DNA of 64,000 bases from Odontesthes bonariensis (taxonomy: Eukaryota > Chordata > Actinopteri > Atheriniformes > Atherinopsidae). The position numbers and the translations under genes were made by a program. Each line of letters starts with the position of its first letter. Position 1 is the first letter of the stretch. The stretch is from NCBI RefSeq assembly GCF_027942865.1, contig NC_134506.1:13786436-13850435 (forward strand). The letters are read 5' to 3'. The notes beneath the pieces were generated by a model that was not told the DNA's origin, did not search any database, and worked only from the letters and a program-made list of their open reading frames with translations. Positions 46,801 to 57,650 of this stretch are shown here, one piece after another.

Positions 46801-49146
46801 AGTAGATCAGTGCCAGTCTAATTTGTTGAAGATTAGCAAGCAGGTTTAAAAACAATGATTGACTTTTTCCAAAGCTTCTAAGGCTACGTGCCCACGACAA
46901 CGCTCTGAAGCATAAACGCAGATGTCCGTTTTTTTCCTCCACAATTTATCTGCGTTCTCACGAGTGTCTTGGGGGTGGATATCTGTCTATCCATGGGAAC
47001 AGGGAAAACGTATAAAACTCATAAAACTCGCAGTTTGCCTATGTAGTATGCACGCCCCGTCAGTCTTGCTGTGAGAATAATACTTGTTGTCAATGTCAGT
47101 TTATGAAACTGCCCAATATACAACAACGTAGGTGGCAGTAGCATTTGTTGGCATGATTCATGCATAGTATTTAACGCGGCTACTGCTACACGTTCATCCA
47201 TATTGTTCTCAAAGGGCAGGCTCAAATTTGGCGGTAGAACGTCAGTAGGCTACTTCCAGATGCGTGTGCAAAAGAAACGTGTGCAAAAAACGCACTTCTG
47301 CATTTTGAACTGTTCCTACGGCGACGAGAGGTTGGAAAGTTTTCAAGATCTCCACTCTGGAGGGCGTTTGTGTTTTCTCCGTTTTGAACTCCTAAAAACG
47401 CCGTCGCCGTGTCGTGTGCAAGATAGGCACATCTGTCGAAATGTTCTGCGTTTATCTGTCGTTACCGTTGTCGTGGGCACGTGGGGCACGTAGCCTCTGG
47501 TGGCAACTGAACATGTTGGTGTCATGTGTGAATTAAATCTCTGCTGCTTCTCCATAACATTTTGAGATGGCAGTCTGATCCGGTTGGACCTGGAAACATA
47601 TACGGAGCGCTTCCAACATAATAGTGCCGACGCTGTTCAAAAGAATCCGACAAGTCGAGTTGTTAATACGCCCTCTTTTCCAGGTTTTTAACTATGACAA
47701 TCAGCATCAACATCTGAGCCAAATGAAGGACAGAAACATGTTTTAGCTGCAGCTTCTGCTTCCTGTCTGATCTTATATTAACATTTACAACTACTCCAAT
47801 CCACCTTTTAGTTCAACACAATTCTACATGTTGGTTAGCTTGATCTGTTTCATCATTCTTACTTTTTTCCATAGCAAATAACATGTTGTTATGACAAAAC
47901 TGTAACTCTATCGGGACTTACAGAGCATTGTGTGATGGTGCTGCTTAACTTCTGACAAAAGGACAGTCCTCAGGTAAAGCACACACCAACTTTTCCTCCA
48001 AGTGACAACAACTGCGCTGTTACAGTAGCAAAGCTAAACCCTCCTTCGCCAATACTGACTGTTCAATAAGCTTTAACATTGTTGTTTAACACGTGGCGTT
48101 TGTGGCGATGGCATTTGGGAAAACTGTGACTTTTTAAATCTTTTATGTCATGCCTCACTTTATTTAGTGTCTAATCGTACACGAATGATGTGCACCGCTG
48201 CTCTTTCTGTCACATCATGATGAACATTAATGGAAATGACAGTGGGTTTAACAAATTGTAAGGCATTAATCTCTACCCAGCTAGATGATTAATATATAAA
48301 TATATAAAACTATCTTGGTAGCATATTTAAGTAGATTAAGGAGCACATCATGATAGCTGAGGTGGAAAATTACTATTATTTTTCTGATGTTTTATCAATC
48401 AAAACATGCAGGCAATATTCTAAAATGTAACAAGTGACAAGCCAATGGAATGTAAAATAATATGAAAAATAGTTTTTTCACATTAAAAAAATGGAGATAA
48501 GAAAGTCAATCTTTTGGGAAGCTGCTACTATTATATGTTAAAATCTGAATTTCATCAAGCATCTTAACAGTTACTGAAACACAGCTGAAGGGTTTGGTTC
48601 CTACTCTTCCGATCTCGGCCGTCCACGACACCACGATGGTATTGGGGACTGTGGTGGACAATCTGACCAGTGAGGTAATGTTGATGGGCCGGCTGGGCCG
48701 CTTGGGCTCAACACCGTTTTTGGTTGGAGGAAGATAACCCTGGAAATCAGACATAAATATGACGAACATTGTAATTCTCGTGACAGGTTTTTAAAAGTTT
48801 CCGGATGTTAGGCGATTGATTCAGGGCTCCTCACCGGTAGGTTACATGGCTTCCCGTTGACTTTCACACACAGATTGGGGGGAAAATGGTCTTCCTGAGG
48901 ACAGCTCGTCTCCGACAGGCAAAACCGCAACTGAACTTGAACTGAGAAGTCACATTTGGTCCCCGAGATGTCCCTTTGAGGACAGAAATAGATTTCTCAT
49001 CATGTATATTTACAGACTATTCATTAAAAATGGCAACATCCTGCATTTGTGTGGTTCTTACATTGAGCTGCTGATCTGCTGAACTTGCTGCGGCGTTAAC
49101 GCAAAGGCAAAACACGTCTCCTGAAACCGCTGGCTGTTGTCTGATG
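34164..49146 (-). CDS. pias1: PIAS1 SUMO E3 ligase, 3' eleven coding exons (5' end outside window)
   Basis: Protein inhibitor of activated STAT 1, a nuclear SUMO E3 ligase. Exons in transcription order: 49062-49146, 48835-48973, 48605-48739, 46094-46199, 44402-44475, 44003-44163, 42888-43024, 42333-42549, 41531-41670, 38917-38957, 34164-34526. All introns are GT-AG and all phases join, giving 1598 nt that encode about 531 residues plus stop. The order is PINIT domain (with a literal PINIT in [10 protein letters not shown]), SP-RING, acidic/SIM region VEVIDLTLD, then a serine-rich tail ending IPDVISLD, the PIAS1-type C-terminus. The N-terminal SAP domain is missing: the first exon seen begins in mid-codon and no SAP-like frame occurs between 49147 and 64000, so it lies further right. 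I cannot tell the pias1a and pias1b duplicates apart. Confidence 0.96.
34603..34898 (-). mobile_element. tRNA-derived SINE-like repeat
   Basis: Read on the minus strand, the head has a pol III A box TAGCTCAGGAG (34887-34897) and a B box close to consensus, GGTTCGACT (34845-34853). A body follows with GGGCAAGACACTGAACCCC and CATTCACACACAC-type phrases, and the tail has CATTTAC units. This is a very common percomorph repeat. It lies in the last pias1 intron, in sense orientation, about 77 bp from the final exon. Confidence 0.65.
35085..35225 (+). repeat. Teleost interspersed repeat fragment
   Basis: Degenerate version of the fish repeat that ends …GTGACAGACGGGCGACCTGT…GACCCTGAAGAGGATAAAGC…AATGGATGA. 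Intronic in pias1. It appears to belong to the same broad family as the fragment at 4815-5000, in opposite orientation. Confidence 0.5.
37649..37678. repeat. Perfect 13-bp hairpin
   Basis: Arms ATAGCGAAAGGCT and AGCCTTTCGCTAT with a 4-nt GCTG loop, in the last pias1 intron. No terminal duplication is visible. It may be a junction of inverted transposon ends or a chance palindrome. Confidence 0.8.
38130..38180. repeat. Short teleost repeat motif
   Basis: CATGGGTGGCGTCATAGTTG…TTTATGTACAGTCTACAG resembles a recurrent phrase of a dispersed fish repeat. The surrounding 37.7-38.9 kb may be part of it, but the ends were not found. Confidence 0.35.
39830..40760 (+). mobile_element. Degenerate L1-like LINE ORF2 fragment
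   Basis: Plus-strand frames with many breaks show [18 protein letters not shown], then a [19 protein letters not shown] block, YFHLFWTFS at the W/C knuckle position, and [17 protein letters not shown]…ETWGTYI at the end. This is the order in fish L1 ORF2 C-termini. It is intronic and antisense to pias1. Confidence 0.6.
41105..41200. repeat. Fragment of a teleost DNA repeat
   Basis: The phrase GATTAGCCATAACATTATGA, then CCACCTGCCTGATA and later AGAGCTCTGACC, is a familiar dispersed element end in fish genomes. Intronic in pias1. Confidence 0.45.
42333..42549 (-). CDS. pias1: pias1 SUMO-interaction-motif exon
   Basis: This 217-nt exon encodes [11 protein letters not shown], a serine run, [13 protein letters not shown] and an SSSDEE acidic patch, then a proline-rich stretch [29 protein letters not shown] followed by phosphorylatable serines and acidic residues is the classic PIAS SIM. 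The proline stretch replaces the glutamate-rich linker I recall from mammalian PIAS1. Confidence 0.92.
43290..43921. mobile_element. Non-autonomous hAT element in a pias1 intron
   Basis: A 632-bp element with ends TAGGGGTGGG / CACACCCCTA and a perfect 8-bp duplication TTGCACAC (43282-43289 and 43922-43929). Subterminal regions on both sides are packed with ATCG/CGATGCAT-type motifs, probably transposase-binding sites. There is no coding frame, and a (TA)n tract lies near the right end. It lies between the SP-RING exon and the next exon. Confidence 0.92.
43791..43819. repeat. (TA)n microsatellite
   Basis: About 14 TA units inside the hAT element, followed by a T run. Confidence 0.9.
44003..44475 (-). 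CDS. pias1: pias1 SP-RING exons
   Basis: Exons 44402-44475 and 44003-44163 encode [20 protein letters not shown] followed by LGKMRL and the SP-RING. The Cys-x-His pair in [10 protein letters not shown] and the CPVC pair in WVCPVCDKK are the expected zinc ligands, and all are intact. This module recruits the E2 UBC9 and gives the protein its SUMO-ligase activity. No substitution suggests loss of function. Confidence 0.94.
44880..45235 (+). mobile_element. Tc1/mariner transposase relic C
   Basis: Plus-strand frames give [15 protein letters not shown], a TGLEQYMLP / SGNAKHDS block and [20 protein letters not shown]. The last corresponds to the PIEN.W.IMKR..R segment of fish Tc1-like transposases. 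It is heavily decayed and appears to be related to relic A (15150-15625). Intronic in pias1. Confidence 0.55.
46881..47496. mobile_element. TIR-bearing non-autonomous DNA transposon, superfamily unassigned
   Basis: A 616-bp segment whose ends are inverted: AGGCTACGTGCCCACGACAA on the left and, read inward from the right, AGGCTACGTGCCCC then ACGTGCCCACGACAACG. The right end has a 9-bp internal duplication. No clear target-site duplication was found. Intronic in pias1. Confidence 0.7.
48605..49146 (-). CDS. pias1: pias1 PINIT-domain exons
   Basis: Three closely packed exons (49062-49146, 48835-48973, 48605-48739), separated by introns of only 88 and 95 nt, encode [38 protein letters not shown] and [20 protein letters not shown]. 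This is the PINIT region, which in PIAS proteins helps bind SUMO-E2 and substrate and directs nuclear retention. The first exon starts with the last two bases of a codon, so another coding exon must precede it. Confidence 0.93.
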
Positions 49147-52100
49147 CTGCAGAGACACAGAGAGAAGAGGGACAGGAATGTTTAAAACTGGGGATATCAC
49201 ATTTAAAAAAGAAGGAGTACAGTTTAACTGTCACACATTATATGCATCAAGTTTTTAACTGTGACAAAAAGTTGGCAAATTCCAAACAATCTGTGGCGCT
49301 CAGATTAGAAAAATCTTCTCCAAGTAAAAGCAAACATGATGACATACGTAATGGTAGTAAACCACCATGAATCAGAGCAGTACTCATTCAGAATAATAAG
49401 GGAAACCTTGTATGCAAGAAATGATTCACTAAAGAAAACCTGGACATCAAAACTAAACCCCACACAGGTGAAGATAAAGAGCTGCTCTATGTATAGGTCC
49501 AGCCACAGGTGCTGGAAATAACTGCTGCTACTAAACCAGCCTGCATTAAAGAGATGGCAAGTTCACAAAGTCTAGAAAAGTCTATGGAGGAGGTCAGCAA
49601 GAGACAAGGGAATCTGAGGATTCAAACATAACTGAGCTCTGTGTTTGGACTTATGATGTCATAATATACTTTTTCTGGTTTTCCTTAATTTTCACTTATC
49701 TTGAATGTTAAATGTCTGCAAAGGTACAAAAAACGTATCTAAAGGAAAGCTGTGACGTTTGCTAAAAGAGCAACTCACTTCTCTGTCCTTTATTTACTTC
49801 AGATGTGGCTGTTTTCTCAACATGTTAGGATTCATTATGCAGGAATGAGAAGACTGTTCTTTCATGAAAGTAAGCATAATAAAAGCAAAGCACTGAGTGC
49901 AGTAATAATCAATTATTTAACGCTGTAGAGGTTGCATGGCGCAAATTAGCAAAACAGTAATAAAATAAAGCAAGTCAACAGTGGACTTGGACACAACACA
50001 AACATTCTTACGCGATATTCATTTGGGCCGCATCACTTTGCTCCCAAAGTTGCATTTTTTTTGTAAAGGAGAGTGGGCTAAGATCTTAACCAAACTTCAG
50101 GATGTGTCTTATAAGTCTACATAATCAGAATTAATATGCAACAAAGAGTTTTAAAAATATGGCTTCTTATAAAAAAAAGTGTTCCCAGTTGATCCAGGTG
50201 TGAAGGAAGCAGCACCTCGGGTCTAAAGTGAACATCAAACTCAAGTTTAAAGATAACTTGCCTCCTTTAAAAGTACTTTTTTTTTTTTTTTAAAGTAGTT
50301 AGATCTCCTTTCCTAAAATAAAAAGATTCCAGCAAGTTGTTATCTTCCCAAAAACAGTAAGCTTGTTGAATAAAATTCAATAAATAGAGAAGTAGAAGGA
50401 CCATCTAAATGCATTGAAATTAATAAAACACTTTAGTCAAATAAGTCAAAAACAGTCTAAATGTAAAAATAATTACAATCTAAACTGAGCCAAAGTTGTT
50501 TTCCAACCAATTAACACCACCACAGTAAAAACTGCTAAATACCTTGACATCTTATTCCCCCTGTTAAAGCGTTTGTGAAGCTGCTGAATCTCAGTGGGAA
50601 TCTTTTGGTCAAATGACTTACAGAAACATTTAAAACAGTCAGTGAGTTACGGCCGAAACCCATACAGAGAACCTGTGCGTGTACTTAACGATGCACATGA
50701 GCACTCACACACACTCAGCTGCACAGGGTACGTAGAGGTAATTTCTTTCTGTGTAGGACGTTGAGGGGGATGAAGTCTACAGTTCCTGTGGATGATTACT
50801 AGACCAATCATGTCCCCTTCCTCATAAGCTTTTCAAAAAGCCATTAATTTTCCCAGTGATGACCCATCTCAACCCCCACTGTTTATAATCTGTGTGCATT
50901 TATTGTACATCTGTGTTCCCGTGTCCTTTGAGCTGCAGCCTGTTTACTGCAGAACAAAACCAAGAGCGAGTGTGCTTTCGAACAACAGTCTTCCTCCTCT
51001 CCGGGCACACAGGTTATAAATAGAAAGTGCGCTCTGCACTCTCCCTCTCCTATCACTCTAAAACTCACTCCCTCTTTGGCAGTGGATTTGGTGGATTTGT
51101 TTCTGGTGTTTCAATGCATGTGGTTCGGAGAGATATGAGAAGGGCTGAAATGAGCTTTGACGGAGGTCTTCCTTTCCCTTACCCCATCACACGCAGACTC
51201 CCTCCGACAGTCGCTTCTTTAAGATGCAAACACAGTGTCAGATGTCATCTTTAGAAATGTTGTGCGCACACAAGAGTCTGGAGTATTGAAAACTTTCAAG
51301 AGCTGAAACTACACTTATGTTGTTCTCTACGTGTCATGTGAAAGGTTATATTGCATTTATTCTATGAGATAATGAGGCTGTTAGCTCGTTTAAAAGGAGC
51401 AGTTTGATGTGTTTTTTCCCTGTATTTTCAAAAGTTAGTTGAGAAGTTAACATTTCACAGGTAAATGTGACCTACTATCAGCATGAGGTTAGCATAAACA
51501 CCATAAGGGGAAACTGTTAGCCTGGGAATGTCCACACGCAACAAAATCTGCCTCCCAGCTACCAAAGCTCACTAATGAAGTAAGTTTGAGTCCCTGTTTA
51601 CAGAGGAATGACAGGAATAAACAAATAGCATGATGGAAAACAGTAAAGTAACAGCTGGGTTCAAAAGTAGACTTGGAGATGGTATCCTTTTTAAATGGGG
51701 GTTTACTCTGCATTGATAACTCTGCTGAAGTGACAGGTTGGTGTAGAGAGTATGTTTTTCTGTTATTAAGTAAAATGTAACATTAAGTTACACAACTCCC
51801 CTTGTAAAGCACAAACTGGAGACATTTAGTCATAATCGTTGTTGTGAGAGGCTGACTGATGTAACTAATCAGTGTAATTGCTTGGTATCTCTCATCTGTA
51901 CATAACCCAACTATGCACCGGTAGAGCTCAGATCAGGTACTCTGTCCTCAGACTGTATTTGTGATTCAGATGTTCATCTGCATTGCAAAGCCACAGAAAA
52001 TCCTTCCAGACAGCAGACACAGTTTTAAACTTGGCTCTTTATCAAGAAACCCTTCCTTTTTCCTGTCACTCAGTTTGTGACTGTTGACTCAGGTGTTTTT

Positions 52101-53079
52101 GGTTATAGTCATGACTTTAGGTGTATGCTGGCGCGGATAAGTAGTAAAATATGTTTTGTACTGGAATCCAGATTTTGTGTTTGTTTGCATGCTCTGACTC
52201 AGAGCTGAGCATCTCCTCAGAAAAAGTTCCACAGTCTAGCTCTAAAAGGCACATATTAGAGAAATAATCAACTTCAGAGCAAATATTTGGACGTCTGAAG
52301 TCATTTCCACCAGAAAAACTCTGAGTAAACACAAGTCTGGTGCTTTGTATGGGGCTGCTTTGCTGAAAACATCTAATTCAGTCTGTCACACTACCAGCTA
52401 AATGCAGCCTCCTCATCTTTATGTCTTCCCAACTTTCAATCATGCTGCATTCACTGTACCTTGGAAGAAGAAACTACTTCCCTCTTCTCTTTTGCTTTGA
52501 TGTTAAAGGCCAATTATCATCACAAGTTCCGCAGCTAGCATAAATTAAACACCTGTATACTGATGAAATCTGGAAACAAGAGACTCCAACCAAAACGTGT
52601 TGAGGCAAATGTTTACTGAGGCTAAAAGTGGGGTAATTTTCTCTCAGACTTCTTCTTAATCTAATATCTATTTACAGCCAGTGCAGATACCACCTGCTGG
52701 CCATCAGAAAGAAGGCAGGTGTACGGCACAGCCTAATTTCTTTCAGATCTGGAGGCTATGTCCATCTGTTATCAACAGTGGTCCTTTAGGATGCAACCCC
52801 TAAGTTCACCACATCCCATGAAGAATAATTACACACACAGAAAACAGTTAGAAGTTATCTTCATTGAAAACAAACGGAATTACTGTTAGGAACATTAGCT
52901 ATAACAAATCAGAGTATTTAGCACAACTAAAAAGGAGTTTGTATAAGCATTTATATGCAATCACACTTCATGGAGCATCAGATGCTTACTCTGAGGTTTA
53001 AGTTAAGGTCACATTTTCCCTCCCTTTTTAGATTTATTTGGGGATTTTTTTTAAGGCATTCTTGAATAGCTGTCGACAG

Positions 53080-53205
53080 AAGGGGTGTGGGGGTGTGGGG
53101 GGGAGACGACGACGACACACGGCTTAAACGGTTGGGGGTCAGACTCAAACCCAAACCGGCCAGAAACCCAGGCTCTGTGCACGCTCCACCTGGTGAGCTA
53201 CAAAA
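53080..53205 (-). mobile_element. Degenerate tRNA-derived SINE
   Basis: Minus strand: A box TAGCTCACCAG (53190-53200), B-box-like GTTTGAGTC (53142-53150), then a GTGTGTCGTCGTC and CCCCCC body as in a common fish SINE. The arms do not fold into an intact tRNA, so it is not a tRNA gene. Confidence 0.55.
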
Positions 53206-55290
53206 AATCTGAAGGCACAACATTGATATTACCAAGCACAAGTACTTTCATAGTTTACTTTAAAAACTGCAGGTTTATTTGGAATTTAAGATAGACTGCA
53301 CGCTTGAAATTGAACTTCAAAATCAATCCGACTGTTTTGAAACTAAACATAAAGTTTAAGAAATGACAAAAATGGGACTATGAATGATGCCTGGTGATTG
53401 ACTATTTAATATAAAAAGCTGTAGATTCTACAATCTTCAGACCCCTGCTTTACTTTCCACAATGCTGTGTTTAATGATGTCTTTGGAGTTGTTAATGTAT
53501 GTACAGCAGATGGTGGGAGGAGTGAGAAATGGGCAACATGACCTCCAGTGGGTTGATGTTTACAGTGATGAGGAAACAAATCATGGAGGAACAAAAATAT
53601 AGAGCCTTCTTAATTTGTATATGGTGTTTAAAATGATACATAAATCATTTATAGAACATGTTTCAAGGTTTAAATGAAACCATCTGCTCATCTGATTGTA
53701 ATGTTCTTGCAAAGAATGTATAATATTCATGAAATATAAAATGCACAAAACAATAGAGCCCTTTTAAAGTATGAGCCATAAGATACTATTTGGAGCAACT
53801 GCCACCGGAGTGGCTTGAACAGTGTTCACAACAACTGAAACAGGCACATAGTCAGTGCTTTCTGTAAAAATGCTGCTTATCTGAAAAGTGTGTTTCATAA
53901 GGAAACAAATGGGATGGATATCCAACACAGCAGTGAGAAAATCAACAAAAACCTTCATGTTTTACCTTCTGTTGAATCTGCCAACTGGTCACTAAAACAT
54001 AATTGCAGACGTCTCAGGTCTCTACACTGAGTCATCCCAGAATTACAAACTTTGGATATTTATGTTTTAAATGTAAATTAATCCTCCAGTGGTCACACTT
54101 GTTGTAGAGGCACAATGTAGATACAACACAATGACATTTCTCTGGTTTTTCTACACATCTTTACCAAGTAAGACACTGAAAATATGGGTTAAACTCTACG
54201 CAAACTTGCCTGTGGCTACCAGTGCCTACTTTTTACAAAAAGTATGAATATTCTAACAATGCAGCAAGCAAAAAACTAGAAAACTCAAGTTTTGTTCTGC
54301 TTTGAAGAGAAGACGTGTGAGCTAAACTTCAGAGAATGTGCTCGGCTCTACAGCCTGTCTTCAGCACAACAAAGCCCAGCTGGAATTTATTAACTTGTTA
54401 GTGGCTTTGCTACTTTTCCTCTGCACCACAGGCACAAACGCACAAGGGCAGCCACACATATGTGCACAAACACAACATAAAACAACATTCACAGGCAGCA
54501 CAAAGGCAAAAAATTCTTTCAGTGTCACTCAAATGTGAAGCGACGATGCTAGAAGGATCCGCAACAAAAGGTCAGATCAGGATGTTACGCCCAGGCGCAC
54601 AATGTCAAGTGAAAACTTTCCAGAAGTGTTGCTAACTGCACCCCTGGCAGCAGTGATTACCTTTTATTATCTGCATATGGGTGCTGTAAAGTTACACAAA
54701 CTGGGATGGCTCATTTAGGCGTCCCAGTGCACATACAGGGCTGCTAAGGCTGGCGTTAAAGGATTTTGGTTGGTCTGCCATCTCCATCAGTGTGTGTAGC
54801 AGGCTACACGCAATATATGCCACACCCAAGTCAGTACACAATAAATCTCACAAAAAGTGATATCAAATGCATGGGAAAAGCATAATGAGCAGTGGAGGTG
54901 ATGTTTGAGATCAGCTAAATGGACAGAGCCACAAATGTTTACAGTATTTAGGAGATGGGTCTGTCTAATCAAGCAACTTGTGGAAACGATGATGAACCAA
55001 CTCAGACAGAAGAAAATAATGTAGGTTTAATAGGCTCTGAGAGATGGAAGCCATTTTGTGCAGGCTGTTTATAGTTGAGTGCAGCCGAGGCTCCTTTTGT
55101 TGATGTTCATTTGCAGTGAGAAGGCTGAGTTGTTTACAATGAGATGAGGATTTTACTGTGGATCACACAGGGGTCAGAGCGTGAGCCGGTAAATATCAGG
55201 TTGTGTTTTCACATGGAGGGAAGTGGTTGGTTTCTGTACTGAAGGTGTGGAGGAGAATCACCACCAAAGCCTGCAGCGTATTGCTGATAA

Positions 55291-57330
55291 CAGTCTTGTG
55301 AAAAAGAAACTAAACTCTCTTTCGAATCTGAGATTTTACACATCAGGACAAAATAAACATAATCTGGCACTTTTCAGGTCAAAAATGACATAAATACAAA
55401 CTGAGGTTAACTTTGTATGAATAAATAAGTACACCCTATTCTTCAGTGGCATACAGAACCACCTTTAGCAGTAATAACTTGAAGAGATTGTTTTCTGTAT
55501 GACGTTATCAGTCTCTCATAACGTTGTGGAAGAACTTTGGCCCACTCTTCTTTATAGTGTTGCTTCAGCTCATTGAGGTTTGCAGCATTGGTTCATGCAC
55601 AGCTCTCTAAGGTCCCACCACAGCATTTCAGTCAGGTTGAGGTCTGGACTTTGACTGGACCATTACAACACCTTGATTCTTTCCTTTTTCAGACATTCTG
55701 CTGTAGATTTGCTGCTGTGTTTGGGATTATCGTCCTGTTGATGACCCAGTTTCAGCCAAGCTTTAGCTGTCAGACAGATGGCCTCACATTTGGCTCGAGA
55801 ACACTTTGGTATACAGAGGAGTTCATGGTGGACTCAATGAGTGCAAGGTGCCCAGGTCCTGTGGCTGCAGAACAAGCCCAGATCATCAGCCCTCCACCAC
55901 CGTGCTTGACATTTGGTATGAGGTGTTTGTGCCGATATGCTGTGTTTGGATTTCTCCACTTTGGTCTGGTCTATCCAAAGGACAATGGGCCTCATGCAAG
56001 AAAATTTTCGTATTTTTATCCTAATTTCTCTCACTTTTTTCGTGAGAGGGTCTCGTACGAACACGCCACGTCAGATTCAACAAATGCTCTTAACTTCAGA
56101 AAAAGTGTGTAAACGACCTGCGTAAATGATGAATGTCACCTGTGCGTATTTAAGTGCACGTGCACGAGGATAGTAAATTTGCATACTCCACGCCCAAAAT
56201 TATACCATATTAATAGCTGTGCTTCCTCTCTCCTGTGCCAGGAAGTGTTGAGTGTTGAGTCATGAAAATGGCATCAAGGCGCAAAAAGAACAACTTTAGG
56301 GGCTCTGAGATTGAAGTTCTGCTTTCAGAGATCCAAAAAGGAAAATCTGTCATTTTTAGCTGTGTCAGCAGTGGAATTACGGGACCTGCTAAAGCCAAGA
56401 AATGGGAAGTTATTACGAGTGCCGTTTATTGTCACCTGTAGTTGGTGATGTCACCGAAATAAAAAAAGAAATGGTTTGATATGAAAATGGCTTAAAAATG
56501 GGGGGCGGTTAATGAGGGGGGTCTTCTGGCACCACGCCTTAAAAATGGTATAATGTATATATTTATTTATGTTTGCTTCAAAGTAATTAAATATACAATC
56601 CACGAGTCAAGCAAACTTGATTGGAATAACAGCGGACTATTTTACGAAACTCCTACGACAGCTCTGGATCACTCGTAAATTCTGTTTGCACCTGAAAGAA
56701 AATGTAAAATACAAAAAGATTGGTGAATGCACAAATTCTCTAAAATCATTCGTACGCACGATTTAAGAACAAAGCTGTGCGTGCGTACGAACGGTTTTTG
56801 CACGAGGCCCATTGTTCCAGAAATCTTGTGGTTTGTTCAGATGCTGCTTTACAAACCTAAGCTGTGCTGCCGTGTTCTTTTTGGAGAGAAGAGGCTTTCC
56901 CCTGCAACCCTTCCAAACAAGCCATACTTGTTCAGTCTTTTTCTAATTGTACTGTCATGAACTTTAACATTTAACATGCTTACCGAGGCTAATAGAGTCT
57001 GAGATGTAACTCTTGGGTTTTTTGCAGTTTCTCTGAGTCTTGCACAGTGTGACTTTGGGATAAACTTGCTGGGACATTCACTTCTGAGAAGATGGACGGC
57101 TGTCTTGGGTGTTTTCCACTTACAAATGATCTTCCTCATTGTAAAATGATGGACTCCAAATAGTTTGGAAATGGCCTTATAACCCTTCCTAGACTGATGG
57201 GGAGCTACAATTTCTTCTCTAAGATCATTGCTGATGTCTTTCCTCCTCAGAGTTGTGTTAACACACATCTCAAAGCTTCAGATCATAAAAATGCCAAAAC
57301 TTCTGCTTTTATAAGGCCTCATAAATTACT
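55291..57330 (-). mobile_element. Tc1 transposon relic interrupted by a Harbinger-like element
   Basis: Minus strand encodes the Tc1 N-terminal helix-turn-helix region KDISNDLREEIVAPHQSRKG…YKAISKLFGVHHFTMRKII (57268-56849). On the other side of the insertion it encodes HGGGGLMIWACSAATGPGHL, ESTMNSSVYQSVLEPNVRPS and NLNELKQHYKEEWAKVLPQR. The left end CAGTCTTGTGAAAAAGAAAC resembles a Tc1 terminus; the right end is decayed. Stops and frameshifts make it inactive. A plus-strand 179-residue frame here is an antisense chimera. Confidence 0.85.
55987..56810 (+). mobile_element. Harbinger/ISL2EU-like element with Myb/SANT-like ORF remnant
   Basis: An 824-bp insertion inside the Tc1 relic with TIRs GGGCCTCATGCAAGAAAA and, from the right, GGGCCTCGTGCAAAAACC. 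AT dinucleotides flank it (55985-55986, 56811-56812). From 56264 the plus strand reads MKMASRRKKNNFRGSEIEVL, LSEIQKGKSVIFSCVSSGIT and, after stops, KKKWFDMKMA. This resembles the Myb/SANT-like DNA-binding protein carried by Harbinger-type transposons (the NAIF1/MSANTD family). No nuclease gene remains. Confidence 0.75.
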
Positions 57331-57484
57331 TTCAAGCTGGGACTGACGCGCCCTGGTTCCACATCGGTGTCATCTGTGAAAGCACAGAATCAAAATGGGG
57401 GAGTTTGACATTGATCTGCTACTGATACATCTCTGAGTTGACAAGAGAGGTAGAAACAGAGACAAAACAGTCCACTGATGCTTG

Positions 57485-57650
57485 TCCATTCATGGCACGG
57501 TGTGGTTTGGTACGATAGGGCACGACATTGTTTTGGTTTTCTGTTGTAGGCATAACTGATACTATCTGACACTTTTTCTTTTTTGGTACGACCTCAGTCG
57601 AGGTTCCAAGTGAGCCGAGTTGATACTATAGAGTGACGTGGAAACCCTTC
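57485..57650. repeat. Possible MITE fragment rich in GGTACGA/GTGCC phrases
   Basis: Phrases such as GGCACGGTGTGGTTTGGTAC and TTTTTTGGTACGACCTCAGT, followed by GTTCCAAGTGAGCCGAG, resemble a dispersed fish MITE. The ends were not paired, so this is tentative. Confidence 0.3.

Noticed and set aside
55573-56112. 179-residue plus-strand reading frame
   Set aside because: It is antisense to the Tc1 transposase relic and crosses the Harbinger-like insertion boundary, so it is a chance chimera.
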